Assembly (NCBI GenBank): GCA_030248295.1
Contig: JASANH010000411.1
Coordinates: forward strand, 42,668 to 106,667
Reading direction: 5' to 3'
DNA length: 64,000 bases
Source of the DNA: Mesodorylaimus sp. YZB2_4
Lineage: Eukaryota > Nematoda > Enoplea > Dorylaimida > Dorylaimidae
Part shown: in pieces, positions 23,601-35,103 of the stretch
Layout of the letters: the number at the start of each line of letters is the position of its first letter
How positions within the stretch are numbered: the stretch's first letter is position 1
Program-made: the position numbers and the translations under genes
Notes under the pieces: generated by a model
Databases searched by the model: none
What the model saw: the letters and a program-made list of their open reading frames with translations, nothing else
What the model was told of the DNA's origin: nothing

Positions 23601-26600
23601 GGTGAGCGTCCGAAACCAGTTTCAGCCGCGACACCGGAAGAAAAAGTTGAAGTCGAAAAAGGACGGGCTTCGAATCTGCGAGCTCGTTTTGAGCAAATGC
23701 AAGTGGCTGCCCACGATCCAGAACAAGAGAAGAAACGGATCGCTGACGAACAGGAGAGACGCCGTCGCAAAGATCAGGAAGAACAAGCCAATCAGAAAGC
23801 GATCGAGGAACAGCGTCAATTGCGTTTAAAGGAGCAACGCGGCGGTGCTGAGGAGGAAGAAGAGAGTAAATCGAGGCCAGCTAATTTAGAGTACTCTGAG
23901 GTAAGAAAGGTGAATAAGACTCCTTAGCAGTGCTCTGTCCTTCGGCAATGAAGTCAGGTCTGCTGGGCAGCCGAAAAAGTTGTTACCTGACCGCCTGCAC
24001 AAGCCTGTCTAAATTTCAGGAGCAAGCCGCCCCGCGTTCGCCCGTTTCGCCGCAGCCAATGTCGCCCACTCGTGTTGCTCATCAGTTGATGCCTCAACAT
24101 CAACACAAGCACGGTCAAACGTTGCCTATCGGTGCAGTGTCCGTCATGCCGATGCCACCGCAACAACCGCGTCAGCAAGAGCATCCCCAGTCGCCGACTT
24201 CTCCCAGCAATGAACAGACGAATCTGAAGCAAGCACTGGCTCAAACTGTGCGAAGACCACCAACACCACAGTCGGACGAAGACGTGGATGAACCTCCAGT
24301 AAGTGAGCTTAAGCTGATACAACATCTCAGTTCCAGTGAATCCGTTGTTTTCTGCCAACTCCTTCCTTTTTTCCAGACCTATGCTGGCTACGTAGAACCA
24401 GCCGCGGAGCACCACCATGCCGAAGTTAAAGCGAGCGCCCCATTGGCTGCTCAAGAAGATGAGTGGGAAGACCTCGGTGGCCAACAGCATCATCATCACC
24501 ACCAGGAGCAGGAATACTACGAACAGCCTCAGCAGCATGACCAACGTAGGTCGGTACAAGAGCACCCGTTGGCAGAGCCCGCTCATCCCATGGCCGATAC
24601 TGGACTTACCGCAGTGGCTTTATACGACTACCAAGCAGGTGTGTGTGCACTGCAGGATATGCATGATGTTCTTCCTCGCTGGCTGAAAGATTCCCTTTGC
24701 GTCAAGGTGGGGGAAACCTTACTTAACCTTCACATAGAACGAGGGGCAGGACAGGACAGCAGAAAATCAATCACAGAATAATTGAGGCACCTCGATTGTC
24801 GTACAGAAGAAAAAGGAATTTGACATGGCGAACGGTTGTGTACAGCAGAATCCATGGAGGCGCCCCCATGTAGTACATGTGCCACACCAACAACGATATC
24901 TCAGCAGCCTGATGTCACAAGGCAGTAAGATTTTGTTTTTTAGCGTAACTTTACACTAGATTAAGTTCTTTCGAAGGAATTCCCAAAATCTCTATCCGTT
25001 CGGGCTCCACTCATACTAGGCGTGCGAGGGCGAAAATCCCGACCTGGTTATTTATTTTCGCTATAACTCGCGGGCCGTGCGGCCAAAACTGATGAAATTC
25101 GGTATGGATATGAGGGACTAGTTGGGGAAGGTGTGTACCGAAAATCTTTTCAAAATCTCCACTGGTTATTCTGCGGGCAGAAACGTGCCCGCGTCATATA
25201 CGTATGTATGTATGGACCCGATAAATCACAACGCCGATCTGGAGCTGTGTGAGAGCGGGGGGATCCAGCTATATGTTCAAACGACAGGGTAACATCACTG
25301 CTGGTGCCTTTTGGCATTGATTTTGGCCAGGTATTGCCCCAGATTGCTGTAGGGTCCTCAGAAGGGGGTCCACTCGGGCAAAATTATCATTTTTTGCACT
25401 TTTGGACCTCATAAAAACCGTCTGGAGAGGCGCGGGGCAAATTTTTATAGCTCAATCGAGTCAGGAAGGTGCGATAAGCAATTCCTGACTAAAAAATGTC
25501 ACTTCTTACAAAAGTTAAAAGTTTTGGTTTTGGTCCATTTGAACAGAAAAACTTAAAAATTTTGGAAACGTAGAAAAATTCTGCAGGATTATGACTTGGT
25601 GGCTCATCGAGGATACAGGGTCATAGGACTCATGGAATTTCTCTTATATCAATATACGTATAAACGAAAAAACCCATGTCTAGTTTTTAAAATGGCGGGA
25701 AATTCAAATTGAGGATTCAACACTTCTTGCACATTTTGAAAGCCGTCTCTGCACAAGAATGACGATGACAGTTATACTTGAAAAATAAAACGACACTAGA
25801 AAACTTTTAAAAAAGGCGCGAAATTCAAATTTAAGAACTGACTTATAAAAAACGGTGTTCATACAGAAAAGGCGTAATATGAAGAGTGACTAACAATAAC
25901 AGTGGACGTTGAAGGAACCGGTTTGCGGGAGCTCGCATCTTTCCCTCATACTTTTGCGAGTTAGGCGCAAAACTGGGTCGCTGCATCAGCTTCAATAAAC
26001 ACAATATACAGTAGATACAAGGGAGAGTGAGCCTAAAATCCTGTACATGGAAATCATGTACAAGAAGTAAAAGCATGAGACTCACAAGACTACGTAGTAG
26101 CATCGAACACTATTTCAAGTGGGGGCATTAAAAATCAAGCTAAATCATCATTTTTGACTGCCACAAAAGTTGTCATGTCTTAAAAAAAGTGCGATATGTT
26201 TGAAAAAAGCGTTCTTTCTTCGCATTGTTATTAAAGAACTTGGCAATTAAACGGCGAAAATGCAGGTTGTAATTAAGGATAGAGGATGCACTGTAAACGA
26301 GGTTAAAATGTTATGCCGGGAATGGCAGCGTGGAAAAAATTGACTAGAGATAATGCTGCAACATTCTTTATAAAACTTTGGCGGGAAATTTGAATACTGC
26401 TTGTCACTCACCATCAAATTTAACTTGGGCACAACATGTTGGAAGTTTATGAGACTGAAATTAAGGTAATCGTCGTGACATATAGAACTGACCTAATGTT
26501 TGCTGAACTCAGTCTACAGTGCAGCGCCTAGTCTGAAGGAAAGGTTGTATTTCCCTGAAATACTAGTACTCAGACACGTGCAAACCAGTGCCTAAACTTA

Positions 26601-27855
26601 GCTTAGCCAGAGAGAGATTTAGTGGAAGACTCGTCATGGTTATCGAGCGACAAAACAATGGCCACTGCTTTTAATCTCTTGCGGATGCGTAGAAGCAAAT
26701 TTTGTAGAATGGGCACTTGCAGCACGATTGTACTTGCAGCACTTGCAACGAGCAATTGCACTCACGATTGCATGTGCTCGAACGCGGCCAGTCCTCGAGG
26801 GGGTATATTAGGTGGGTTGAGAAGAGTCAGGACTGAAAAAGGGGTGAATTTAGCAAAAAATTCATGAAATGAAACTGGGAAAGGTAATACATGTGGTTTG
26901 ATGCGCCTTCGGAGCAGGCCAGTCCAGGCTGACAAAAGGTGATCAAGAAAGATCCTGCCTGGCTCTGGCTGGTCACATGTACTCGCGGTTTTAGGGTTGA
27001 CAAGTAGACCATAACAGCAAGCCTTATTTATGTCACCAGGCACGCCAGATGCTACTCTGAGCAATGCTTATGTAGCAAGTTATTGTTCAGGAAGCAGCGC
27101 ACCTTGCATGTTTCCGCTTGATGCTTTGGTGATCGCGATAAAATCAAGCACGAGGAGATAAAATCAAGCATCAAGCAAAATGTGTTTAGGAGCCCCTCAT
27201 AAACCTTCTTTTAGCCAACCCAAACCTGGCGGCTGCCTCTTCCGCCATTCTGGGCTCATACATGGCGAAAACTCATAATTGAAGAATAAAAAAGTTTCTG
27301 AATGAATTTATCGCTTTTCCATATTAGGCTTACAATGAAAACTGAAGTTTGCTTTTTTGTTAAGCGATAAAGTCATATTTCTCCTCTAGAAATACAGCGA
27401 CAAAATCATTTTAGATTAAATAACCCCCTCCTGCATCAGGCCTTGCCCAAGCTGCATGGTTTTTGCCCCATCGGACTCGCTAAAGCAGACACGATCCTGT
27501 CATCAGTAGGCTAATCCTAATCCCAATCTATGTCCTTCCAGGTGACGACGACGAAATTTCGTTCGAGCCGGACGACATTATCACCAACATCGATATGGTA
27601 AGTTGTTACGTGCAGCTTGACTGTTTGTGTAGAGCCTAATCGACAGGACTGTGTAGCACCTCCTGCAACGTTTCATGCACAGTCCAAGAAACAGGCCATC
27701 CTAGAGTGTTATTATTGGCAGGTCCTCCGTGTAATAGTTGTGCCTCTTCTCAAACACATCTGCTTCAGGTTGATCAAGGTTGGTGGCGCGGTGAATGCCG
27801 TGGTAGATATGGCTTATTCCCGGCGAACTATGTCGAGCTTCGCCCTCAAGCCTAA
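20678..27855 (+). CDS. CTTN: Cortactin, complete, ten exons (653 aa)
   Basis: Exons 20678-20965, 21641-21806, 22322-22432, 22556-22666, 22922-23032, 23410-23900, 24020-24298, 24377-24638, 27542-27597 and 27769-27855 (stop TAA) join in frame. Cortactin binds F-actin and the Arp2/3 complex and stabilises branched actin at the cell cortex. The N-terminal acidic region has the Arp2/3-type DDW-like motif as [10 protein letters not shown] (residues about 18-27). Six full and one partial 37-residue cortactin repeats follow ([16 protein letters not shown] pattern), then a charged coiled-coil (residues about 255-340), a Pro/Gln/His-rich linker with a five-His run, and a C-terminal SH3 domain with [28 protein letters not shown]. 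Exons 3-5 are each exactly 111 nt with phase-1 ends, one repeat each. The SH3 is split by a 2.9 kb intron. The start is the conserved MWKAS. Confidence 0.97.
21225..21342. mobile_element. 118-bp TA-flanked MITE (pogo/Tigger-like ends) in cortactin intron 1
   Basis: TIRs read cagtcgacttcggataattg at the left; the reverse complement of the right end reads cagtcgacctcggatcattg. TA dinucleotides lie immediately outside both ends (21223-21224 and 21343-21344), as expected for Tc1/mariner-superfamily insertion. The CAGTCGAC-type terminus resembles pogo/Tigger elements. Far too short to encode a transposase. Confidence 0.75.
24639..27541 (+). other. Large cortactin intron 8
   Basis: This 2.9 kb intron separates ALYDYQA from GDDDEISF inside the SH3 domain. 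It contains low-complexity AT-rich stretches and no exon that would keep the frame. Unassigned repeats are likely but none was matched elsewhere in the window. Confidence 0.6.
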
Positions 27856-29254
27856 GCAGAAACGATGGTGGTCTTACAGTTGGCAGTGCCTTTGAGCACG
27901 TGCGAGTGGACTGGAGCAGTAATAACTTACGCTTTTCCTGGCTTTTTGCTTAACCGGTTTGAAAAACTTTCATCCCACTGTTTTTGGCTGGTTTAGTCTC
28001 ACAGCGGATGCTTGTTCCCTGTCGGTGTTCTGGGTTTTCTTGATTTTTCACCCTTTGTTCCGGGCGTATGATTGAGTGCTAATTGTAAATGGCTAAGCTT
28101 TTGTGATTGTTTTCGCATAAACAATATTCCTTATCTTGGTTCAATGACTGCGGATTTGGGTCTTTTAATTGCCTAACTGGTTGATTCAATTATGCACATC
28201 TTGACGTAATCGGTTGGATTTTATTAATCGTATTTATATTGAGTGCTCGTTTCAGTGCGAGTATTCTTGATTGGGAGCCATAATGAATATCCTGAGCGTG
28301 GTCGTCTTCCAGTAAAGTATTCTGACGGTGGGTGCAGACACATACACCCGTCATTTACACTGGACGGAAAACGTCATTTTACTGGTTTCTGAGCTCGCGC
28401 TGACCCTGCGTACCTGCGTCTTTGCGTGGGGTCCCCTGCATCGTAACGTACGAGTATGATTTTACAATTCGATTAAGCCAGCGGCCCAGCTGGTAGGTGT
28501 TGAGGGACCAGCAACCCTGCTTGAGGGCCGCTGAAGACTGCAGTATAGTGAACCTTTTCTCAAAGAGGGAACTGGCCTCTGACGCGGCCTTGCACACCTG
28601 CTGGCTCTGGGCGGCACATCCCGCACTGTTTAAGTGGCGGACCTAGAACCAGCGAGGAATCGAGAAACCGGACCACGAACACCAGAATGAAAGGTTCACG
28701 CCCAGTATCATCCTCGCATGCTAGTGTAACCCTGGGCACAGTGTTATCCTCGCGCCTTTTAGGCCAGGACGAATAATCGATACTCTCCCCTGGCTTGGAA
28801 ACGTCAACATCTCGTGTTTGATGTAGCCTTGGTCGATCGTTCTCGACAATGAAATTTCGGTTCATCAGGGCTTTTATTGCGAGCTGGAATGGCATCCAAA
28901 AGCGGGGCGATGGCTCATCTTCAGTTGGCCAAGGCGTTGGTCCCGCTCTGCTTGAGCCAGCAACCCTGACTAAAGGGCTGCAGTTCTGTACCGACGAGGG
29001 ACATCAGTTCAGTGAGCCCATTCTCAGAGTGGAAGCCGGTCTTCGGAGCCGATTTAGTGAGTCGCTGGGCTTGCACACCAGTCTCTGGGAGACTCACCAA
29101 GTACCGTCAAGTGGCAGACGCCCAGAGTAAAAAATTGGAAAGGTCCTCAAACACCGGTCAAAAGGGTCCCTCCCTTTCCACCCAGTATGATCCTGGGACA
29201 GTGGTGCTGGCACAGGATGCCCTTGTGTCGCAGGATAGTTTTGGGTGTCGAACA
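27856..29254. other. Cortactin 3' flank and repeat-rich intergenic DNA
   Basis: No supported gene. The stretch 29040-29130 shares gactcacc, agtaccgtc and gcagacgcccag-type sequence with 56480-56505, so part of it belongs to the longer form of the SINE-like family listed next. Confidence 0.45.
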
Positions 29255-29480
29255 CCAAATGGTTCACAGCCCACCTGCTATTGTCTGAGGAAGTCGATGT
29301 CCTGGCCAGGATGTATGCCCTTGGCGGAGGTGCTCCTGGTGGAGACACACAGAGGGAACCCGCTGTGAGAGATGGTCGCCTCACGGCCTTGCTTATTCTA
29401 TCATGACTGCTTGCCGGCTATAGCCTATAGACAAAACGGGTTGGAAGTCCAGTGGGGGAACTGGGGCGGGGCGGGGGCCA
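29255..29480 (+). repeat. SINE-like family B1, copy at 29.3 kb
   Basis: Contains gtcgaacacc, ggttcacagccc (close to a pol III B box), tctgaggaagtc, ccaggatg, gtgctcctggtggagacaca and tataggcaaaacggg-like sequence in the order found in the copies at 33.4, 51.5, 56.5 and 58.1 kb. A SINE-type retroposon is inferred from the B-box-like motif and the A-rich 3' tail in some copies. It is followed by aactggggcggg, shared with the 56.5 kb copy. Confidence 0.55.
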
Positions 29481-29647
29481 CCCTAGAAAATATTTTGAAT
29501 ACAGGGAGAAGTTGTGTGGAAAGTCCGTGGAGGCTTTTACAAAATAAAAATCCGCTCCATGAATCAGAAAAAGATTTGTCTCAAAGGAGAAGGCGCTTCG
29601 TCAAGCTCAGGAAAGCGTAAGATGCATTCCACAAAACTGCGTTGTAA

Positions 29648-29757
29648 AGGGGGATGGCTAAAGTGGTCGACCATTTTTTAGGGGGGTTTGTCGGCTTGCA
29701 GTCAGGGAGGGGAGTCAAAATATCGAGATTTTTTGCGGTCGACCTTTATGGATGGCC
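29648..29757. mobile_element. Small TIR element with ggccatccataaa ends
   Basis: About 110 bp bounded by ggggatggctaaagtggtcg and the inverse of ggtcgacctttatggatggc, giving inverted ends of about 22 bp with mismatches. The right end shares its core with 8633 and 9827. The interior is G/T rich. No target duplication was identified. Confidence 0.5.
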
Positions 29758-30154
29758 CTAAAACTCCGCTGACTTTGCAGTGCACTAACGATAAGCCTTG
29801 CCCCTTTCGCGTAAGACTCGAGTAACAAGGAAGAAGGAGGAAGGAAGAGTCGGTAAAATCATGTTCTGTAAGGTTATCAGCCTTCACTGCAGTCACAGAG
29901 ATTTTCTGATCTTGTCCAGCTGCTCTGCTGACCCACGGGGCAAAGCCTCCTGCGGACTAAATAGGTGCGCGGACGTAAGCGTACAGTATTTGTGTACGAG
30001 GCGTGAATTCGTGGCAGGACTCGCTGCGTGTCCACGCGCGCCTAGTCTGGAGGAGTCAACAGTTTCAAGCAGGACCTTAAATACCTTTTAGCCCAACGTC
30101 AGGTTTTTTTAAAGCCCGATACCATATTCAATAAACATTACATTTTCTGCTCAG

Positions 30155-30896
30155 AATACTTTGACGGGAAATATCAATATAAATGGCTGTACGATAATCC
30201 ATTAAAATTAGAGGAGGATCCGGATAAGAGTGAAAACCTGTACAAGATAAGGGGATTTTGGGTCAAGTTTGGTGGTTACTGTCCGAGACGTTACGTGCTT
30301 CCCTAGACGATTACGACCGCGCTTTCGAAGCGTGCGCCAGTTTGGAAGGAGGTAAATACAGATACGCGCAGCCGACTGGTTGGAATACAGCTTATTGGTA
30401 CTTCTTTCAAATCGTCGGCAGAGGCAGCGATTGGGTTATGCCCGGAATAAGATACAGCCTCTTCGCCTGGTGAGAATGCTCTTTCAGAATTTTTCTCCAC
30501 TGTCAACCATGCGGTTGTGGAAATCATTTTTCCTGTTCGCGAGAAAAGCAGTAGCAGTTTCTTTATATTCAGGCGGCGCCCACCGCCAGGCTTTACGACT
30601 CAGACACCGCCACCAGCCAGTCTACTTAACGTTGGGTATCGTTGCCATGCGGTGGGGAATGATGGAACCCGCAAATGACCCGATTTTTTTGAGCGTAAAA
30701 TATGCATTCTGTGCGCGCATAGTTGTATTATCATACGGGCTTTGATTGAAACACGAGTAAACAGTTTTTATGCCATGCTTTTTAATTCTCAGGTCAAGCG
30801 CTTAGCAGTGCATCGTTTGGCGAGAGTGCGGTTGTGGAAGCGTATGCGAAGAGAAGAGAATCGACTTCTCAGGGCCAATTTGAAACTATGTGCAGT
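30155..30896 (+). CDS. Possible exons of an unrecognised protein
   Basis: Three protein-like patches lie on +. The first (about 30155-30260) follows a ctgctcag acceptor and has a Tyr/Lys/Asp-rich sequence containing GKYQYKWLYDNP. The second, in another frame (about 30300-30470), contains DDYDRAFEACASLEGGKYRY. The third (about 30793-30889) is bounded by an acceptor ttctcag and a gtaagtt donor. No clean splice joins the first two: the apparent intron would be too short. This may be a decayed or misread gene; I do not recognise the family. Confidence 0.3.
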
Positions 30897-30999
30897 AAGT
30901 TAATCAGTTATTGGCCCTGTCGTTCAGTGCCGTTTTCATGGGTGACTATGTATGCGAAATCTGTACCGGCCATTATTTCCTCTCACTTTGAACAACACA

Positions 31000-32200
31000 C
31001 TAGCGTACGTATAGCCCACCACTGATTAGAAGTCTCCGCGAGCGCTGCGAGCAGCTAAAGAAAACGCGGGCCAGAGCGCTATTTCGCTAAACCCCATGAT
31101 TGGCTGCCTAGATTTCACAGGATCTATCCAAGAAATATGACCTGAGAAACAGCTGCTTGTTTTGCGCTCTACCATGCATGCACGTTCTGACATGTGACCT
31201 GAGACCCCTTGCGCTTTCGTCTGTATCTACAGTAACAATAGGAATTGTGATGAATAAAAGCGGCAACTCCAAGGAATGAATAGACTCCATGTGGTTCAAT
31301 TATGTAATTACAGCACGGAAGTGGCTAGTGCACTGAAAAACCCTCCTTCCGAGGGTTTTTCAGTGCACTAGTCACTTCACCTTCAATCAAGGACGATGTT
31401 TGCCTATTAATTAGCGCGCTGTGCACCCAGAAGTACAGTATAACGTTACTTGGTCAATTTTTTTGGTCTGCTCTCTTTTTTTGGTCTGCTCTCATAAAAT
31501 TGCTCTCACAAAGGGAACACATATTATTGTGCAACCTTTCCCCAGAATTCTCTTGCACACAAAAACGACGTTTACATCGAATTTGTGTCCAAAAGTGTAA
31601 AGTACAGTGCAAAGTATCGCAAGGTCATGGCTCCTTCAAAAAACGAATGGCATTCTTGACCAAAAGATTGTCATTCTTCGGACTGCGGCGGCAGGAGGGG
31701 AAGCTGAGTCTGACCAACCGGAGGACGGCTTAATCCACAATAACAGCCGCATAGCACAAGTGCAAATATGGATTGTCAATCACAATAATAACGTTACACT
31801 GACTGGAGAGGCTGGTCACCATCACACCATCTCATCTGGTGATCACTCGGAAACTATAAGAAACGCACGCGAAGTATTCAGACCAGCAGGAAAGGCAGAA
31901 ATCTATCGCGCTCACAATCATTTGATAATTTTCTCTCTCTTTTTTCCTGATCGTGCACCACTCCTATTTTTCTAAACTGTCAAGCACGCCCGATTCCGAA
32001 AAATCTCACCGCATTCCATAATTTATCTCTTGCTATCCAAATTACCCATGATCTAGTCCGATCGACAAATATCCGTTTTGTGTATCGCTTGGGGGGGGGG
32101 GGGGGTTTATTTCCTTACGGTAATGCAGAAGCCATTTCTCTGTGCTTTTCGAAATTCCACTATTCACATAGTATGAGTTTGCCCGATATCTGTCGTCCAC
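31000..32200. other. Intergenic stretch with small repeats
   Basis: Contains the hairpin at 31318, an 18-bp direct repeat (tttttttggtctgctctc, two copies, about 31456-31493) and a run of about 13 G near 32091-32105. The open frame 31607-31975 has no recognisable domain. Confidence 0.5.
31318..31378. repeat. Near-perfect 61-nt hairpin
   Basis: ctagtgcactgaaaaaccct at 31325 is followed by a 5-nt loop and its exact inverse, giving a perfect 21-bp stem (31325-31345 with 31351-31371). After one mismatch a further six pairs extend it to 31318-31378. No homologous copy was seen in the window. It could be a minimal MITE, a cruciform, or a small-RNA precursor; the stem is unusually perfect for an animal pre-miRNA. 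Confidence 0.8.
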
Positions 32201-32206
32201 GACAAA

Positions 32207-33077
32207 GTGGAGAACGACACAGTCTGCTCGCAGACAGCTATTTCTCCACGAATCGCTAATGCAGCATACTTTATCACTTACTACATCATCGCCGGGATCT
32301 ACTTTTTCATCAGTCCGCCTGGTAAAATCTTATTGATGTCAATTTACAACAAGCAGTTCAAGTCCCAGCGAGCTTACAGTACATGTACCAGATATTCTCA
32401 GCACTCAATGACACCTTTGTCTTATTTTCACAAAGTGCGCTCAATATTGGCTGCGTTATCTACTCTGGCCTCGACGAATCTCATCCGGGATGCCCGTGGT
32501 ATCGTCACTCCTATATTCTCATGCGGTACATCTGTCCATTCCTGGAAAATGCATTTTTTTACCATCTCTATCCTGCTAGCTCTGTCCGCCACGATGAATC
32601 GAGTGTTCGCTCTGGGGAAACCACAAGTTCACAAGAGCACGCCCGCCATCGAGCAGTGGCTTTGATATCGTGCCTGGCCATTGGGCTTGGGGTCAATGCC
32701 AATGACGTCATGCTACTCGACGTGGAGGACCCGTAGAAAGGTAACGTATGTATAGTCTGATCAGTAATCAAGCATATGAAGAAGCGAAGGTGGCGGAGAG
32801 AAAGATTCATGAGAAAATCTTGATTCTATTTACCGTTTCTCAATCAGACTTTAAGTTCGTTTCGGCCAGTGTCGTCATAGCATATTATGTATGCAGCGCA
32901 TTTGCATACGAATGGCTGCAATGCATCGATAGTCTTGTGTCCCCTATGGCTGATGCTGTTTTAATGCTCTCAGTCATCTTAGAATTCGATCTAGCTTCAT
33001 GTTTGAGCCAACAACTTCGAGGAGAGATCAATAAGATGCTGGTGTCATTGAAGAATTGTAGAAAATCTAGTAACTAG
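32207..33077 (+). pseudogene. Broken seven-transmembrane receptor gene
   Basis: Receptor-like segments lie in order but in switching frames. TM1 (about 32260-32370, ending SIYNKQFKSQ) is in frame 2. A TM2/TM3 segment (32383-32550, SALNDTFVLFSQSALNIG, with Cys before TM3) is in frame 1. The end of TM3 returns to frame 2 as ILLALSATMNRVFALGKP, a DRY variant. Then comes a later open frame (32748-33077) with helices resembling TM6 and TM7. TM4-TM5 is missing or scrambled. At least two frameshifts and a gap make this a likely pseudogene, unless the assembly is in error or tiny introns exist. Distinct in sequence from the receptor at 11.8 kb. Confidence 0.55.
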
Positions 33078-33374
33078 CACCCGCGCTATGTTCAGAAATG
33101 CGTGTGGAATACCCTGTTCGTTATGTGTACCATCCTAGGCGCACTCACCCGAATTACTCGTACCTACAGTATATGATGGCACAATCAGTGCGATGTTCAC
33201 TTTTGTGGTCACATTGTACGATACTCTTCATTCGTGAGCGTTAGCCTTATAAGAGAGCTGGGTGGCCAAATTCTGTAATAGCTTAGCACAGAAGACTGGA
33301 CCGACCACTGGCTTTCTCTCCCCACGCAGGCGACATTTCTTGAACTTTTTGTTACCCAGTTTTTGTTATTTTTT

Positions 33375-33575
33375 TAATTTTTGTGGGCCGAAGTCCGTTT
33401 GCCTATAGCTCGTCAAACCTTCTAAGCAAGGCTGTGCGGGGACCGGCACACACAGCAGCATCCCTCTGCGTGTCTCAACTGGGAGCACCTACACGCGAAG
33501 GCATCCTGGACAGGGCACAGACTTCCTCGGACGATGGCGGGCGGGCTGTGAACCCTGTCGGCGTCAGACGATGCT
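33375..33575 (-). repeat. SINE-like family B1, copy at 33.4 kb
   Basis: Read on the minus strand it runs from the ggttcacagcccgcccgcca B-box-like part, through the conserved middle, to tataggcaaacggacttcgg and an A-rich tail (the T-rich run at 33357-33383 on +). This head-to-tail order, ending in poly-A-like sequence, gives the family its SINE-like appearance. The MITE A copy begins about 50 bp further on. Confidence 0.6.
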
Positions 33576-33624
33576 GCCTCCTTGTTTGGCTTTCGTTTAG
33601 AGCTCTTACAAACCCGACATCTGG

Positions 33625-34208
33625 AGGCCGTACCACAGAAAGCAGGTAGGAGGCCCTTTTGGCAAAGATAGGCCTACCTGGAGGTAGAGACAGGGCTACC
33701 CTCACCCTTACCAGTACCACAGAAAGAGCAGCTAGAGGAAGGCAATTGGTAGAGGTAGGTGTCTACCCCTATCATTTGGCTGCCCAGCTCTACAGGAGGG
33801 GCCAACGGGTAGGGAAAGAAATCAATACGAAAGAGCGCGCAAAAGATAGGACGGCTGCACAGGATGATAGACAATGGGTAGGATAAGGTAGTCGACCTAT
33901 CTAAATGCGGAAGGATGTCAGCCTTTCTCCTCGGCAGCCATGGCTATTTTATGTGTTGCCGCCACTGATAATGGGTAGAAAAACCTGTCTCCATCCAAGT
34001 GCAGACTTATTAGCGGAGCTTAACAGAAAAACGTAATGGATGGCAGCAAAGATCAGGTAGTTCTATCTTTTCCTTACCCGCATTTAGTGGTAGCGGTAGG
34101 CCTGTCTCTATCTCTACCCGTTACCAATTGGTGATGCTATCTTTTGGCACCCCTACCTCTACCAAGCGGTAGTGCCCTACCTCTATCTGGTTTCTGTGGT
34201 ACGGGTCC
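33625..34208. mobile_element. MITE family A, copy 3
   Basis: Left end aggccgtaccacagaaagca, right end ctatctggtttctgtggtac followed by gggtcc. Same interior as copies 1 and 2, including aaagagcgcgcaaaagatag and ggcagccatggctattttat. No ORF shared between copies, so non-autonomous. Confidence 0.87.
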
Positions 34209-34446
34209 TGAACCCAATGGCTTCTTACTCAGCAAAACAGGTCGGACGTTGAATTTGCACCAGCTCCATCATAGTTGCCAGCATCGTCCTGCCCTTTTCG
34301 AAACATCTCACCGAGTATATAATGCGTCAGCCCACCCTCGAGTGCGCATACCAGCTGGTAAAACACGAACATGGACGTGAACGGGGTACTTTCGCTGGAG
34401 CTACACGTACAGTCCGCTTATTCTTTTGTTTGCAGCGCTATACTGT

Positions 34447-35103
34447 ACCCCACTAAAAAAGGTCCATGACATGGACCAACCCCTAGGTGCTTAGGAATAG
34501 AGAACACAAACCTGCCACCAAAAAACCGTGCGAAAAATTTCCTTTCTCCACGCGCTTCTCTATTCCTAAGCCCTGATATACGCTTGCGTTAGGTATAGCG
34601 TGGAGAATACATTGCATGCCGAGTCATAATGCATAGAAGCATTTGCTGCATTGCTTGCATGGTTGGAGGCATGAGATTTCGCTGTTATGGGTTCGGTGCA
34701 GTGATTCGTTTAGTCTTTCAAGTAAACTATGCATTTTGTAAATGGACAGTGCGTTATGTCACTATAACTGTAGGCATGTTACGATTGCAAGCTGTAGGTC
34801 AATTAATAGAATGCCAAGTGTCCGGATATAATGGCTGTGTCGGTTACTCATTGTGTCAAAGAGCAAGCTTCCTGTGCAATGTTTATTTCACGTTATACAT
34901 AGAACGTGAGTGTAGTGACCGGATGCCACGAAGCTTCAGTGTTCCTGCAGCAACGCACAACGGTATCATTTGTCAGGGCTTAGGAATAGAGAAGCGCGTG
35001 GAGAGGGGAAATTTTTCGCACGGTTTTTTGGTGGCAGGTTTGTGTTCTCTATTCCTAAGCACCTAGGGGCTGGTCCATTTCATGGACCTTTTTTAGTGGG
35101 GGT
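34447..35103. mobile_element. 657-bp element with ~130-bp near-identical TIRs
   Basis: The left 130 bp (accccactaaaaaaggtcca...) is repeated in inverse at 34973-35103 with only a few differences. Each arm contains its own inner inverted pair, gcttaggaatagagaa and ttctctattcctaagc, plus a small ggtccatg/catggacc palindrome at the tip. The central ~390 bp has an open frame (from 34629) with no recognisable protein. Such long, near-identical arms imply recent origin or gene conversion. Target duplication not resolved. Confidence 0.8.

Noticed and set aside
23954-24586. 210-codon minus-strand open frame
   Set aside because: Antisense to the Pro/Gln/His-rich exons of cortactin; a shadow of codon bias.
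34629-35066. 145-codon ORF within the 34.4-kb element
   Set aside because: Half of it lies inside the right inverted arm and it shows no recognisable domain. Not supported as a transposase.
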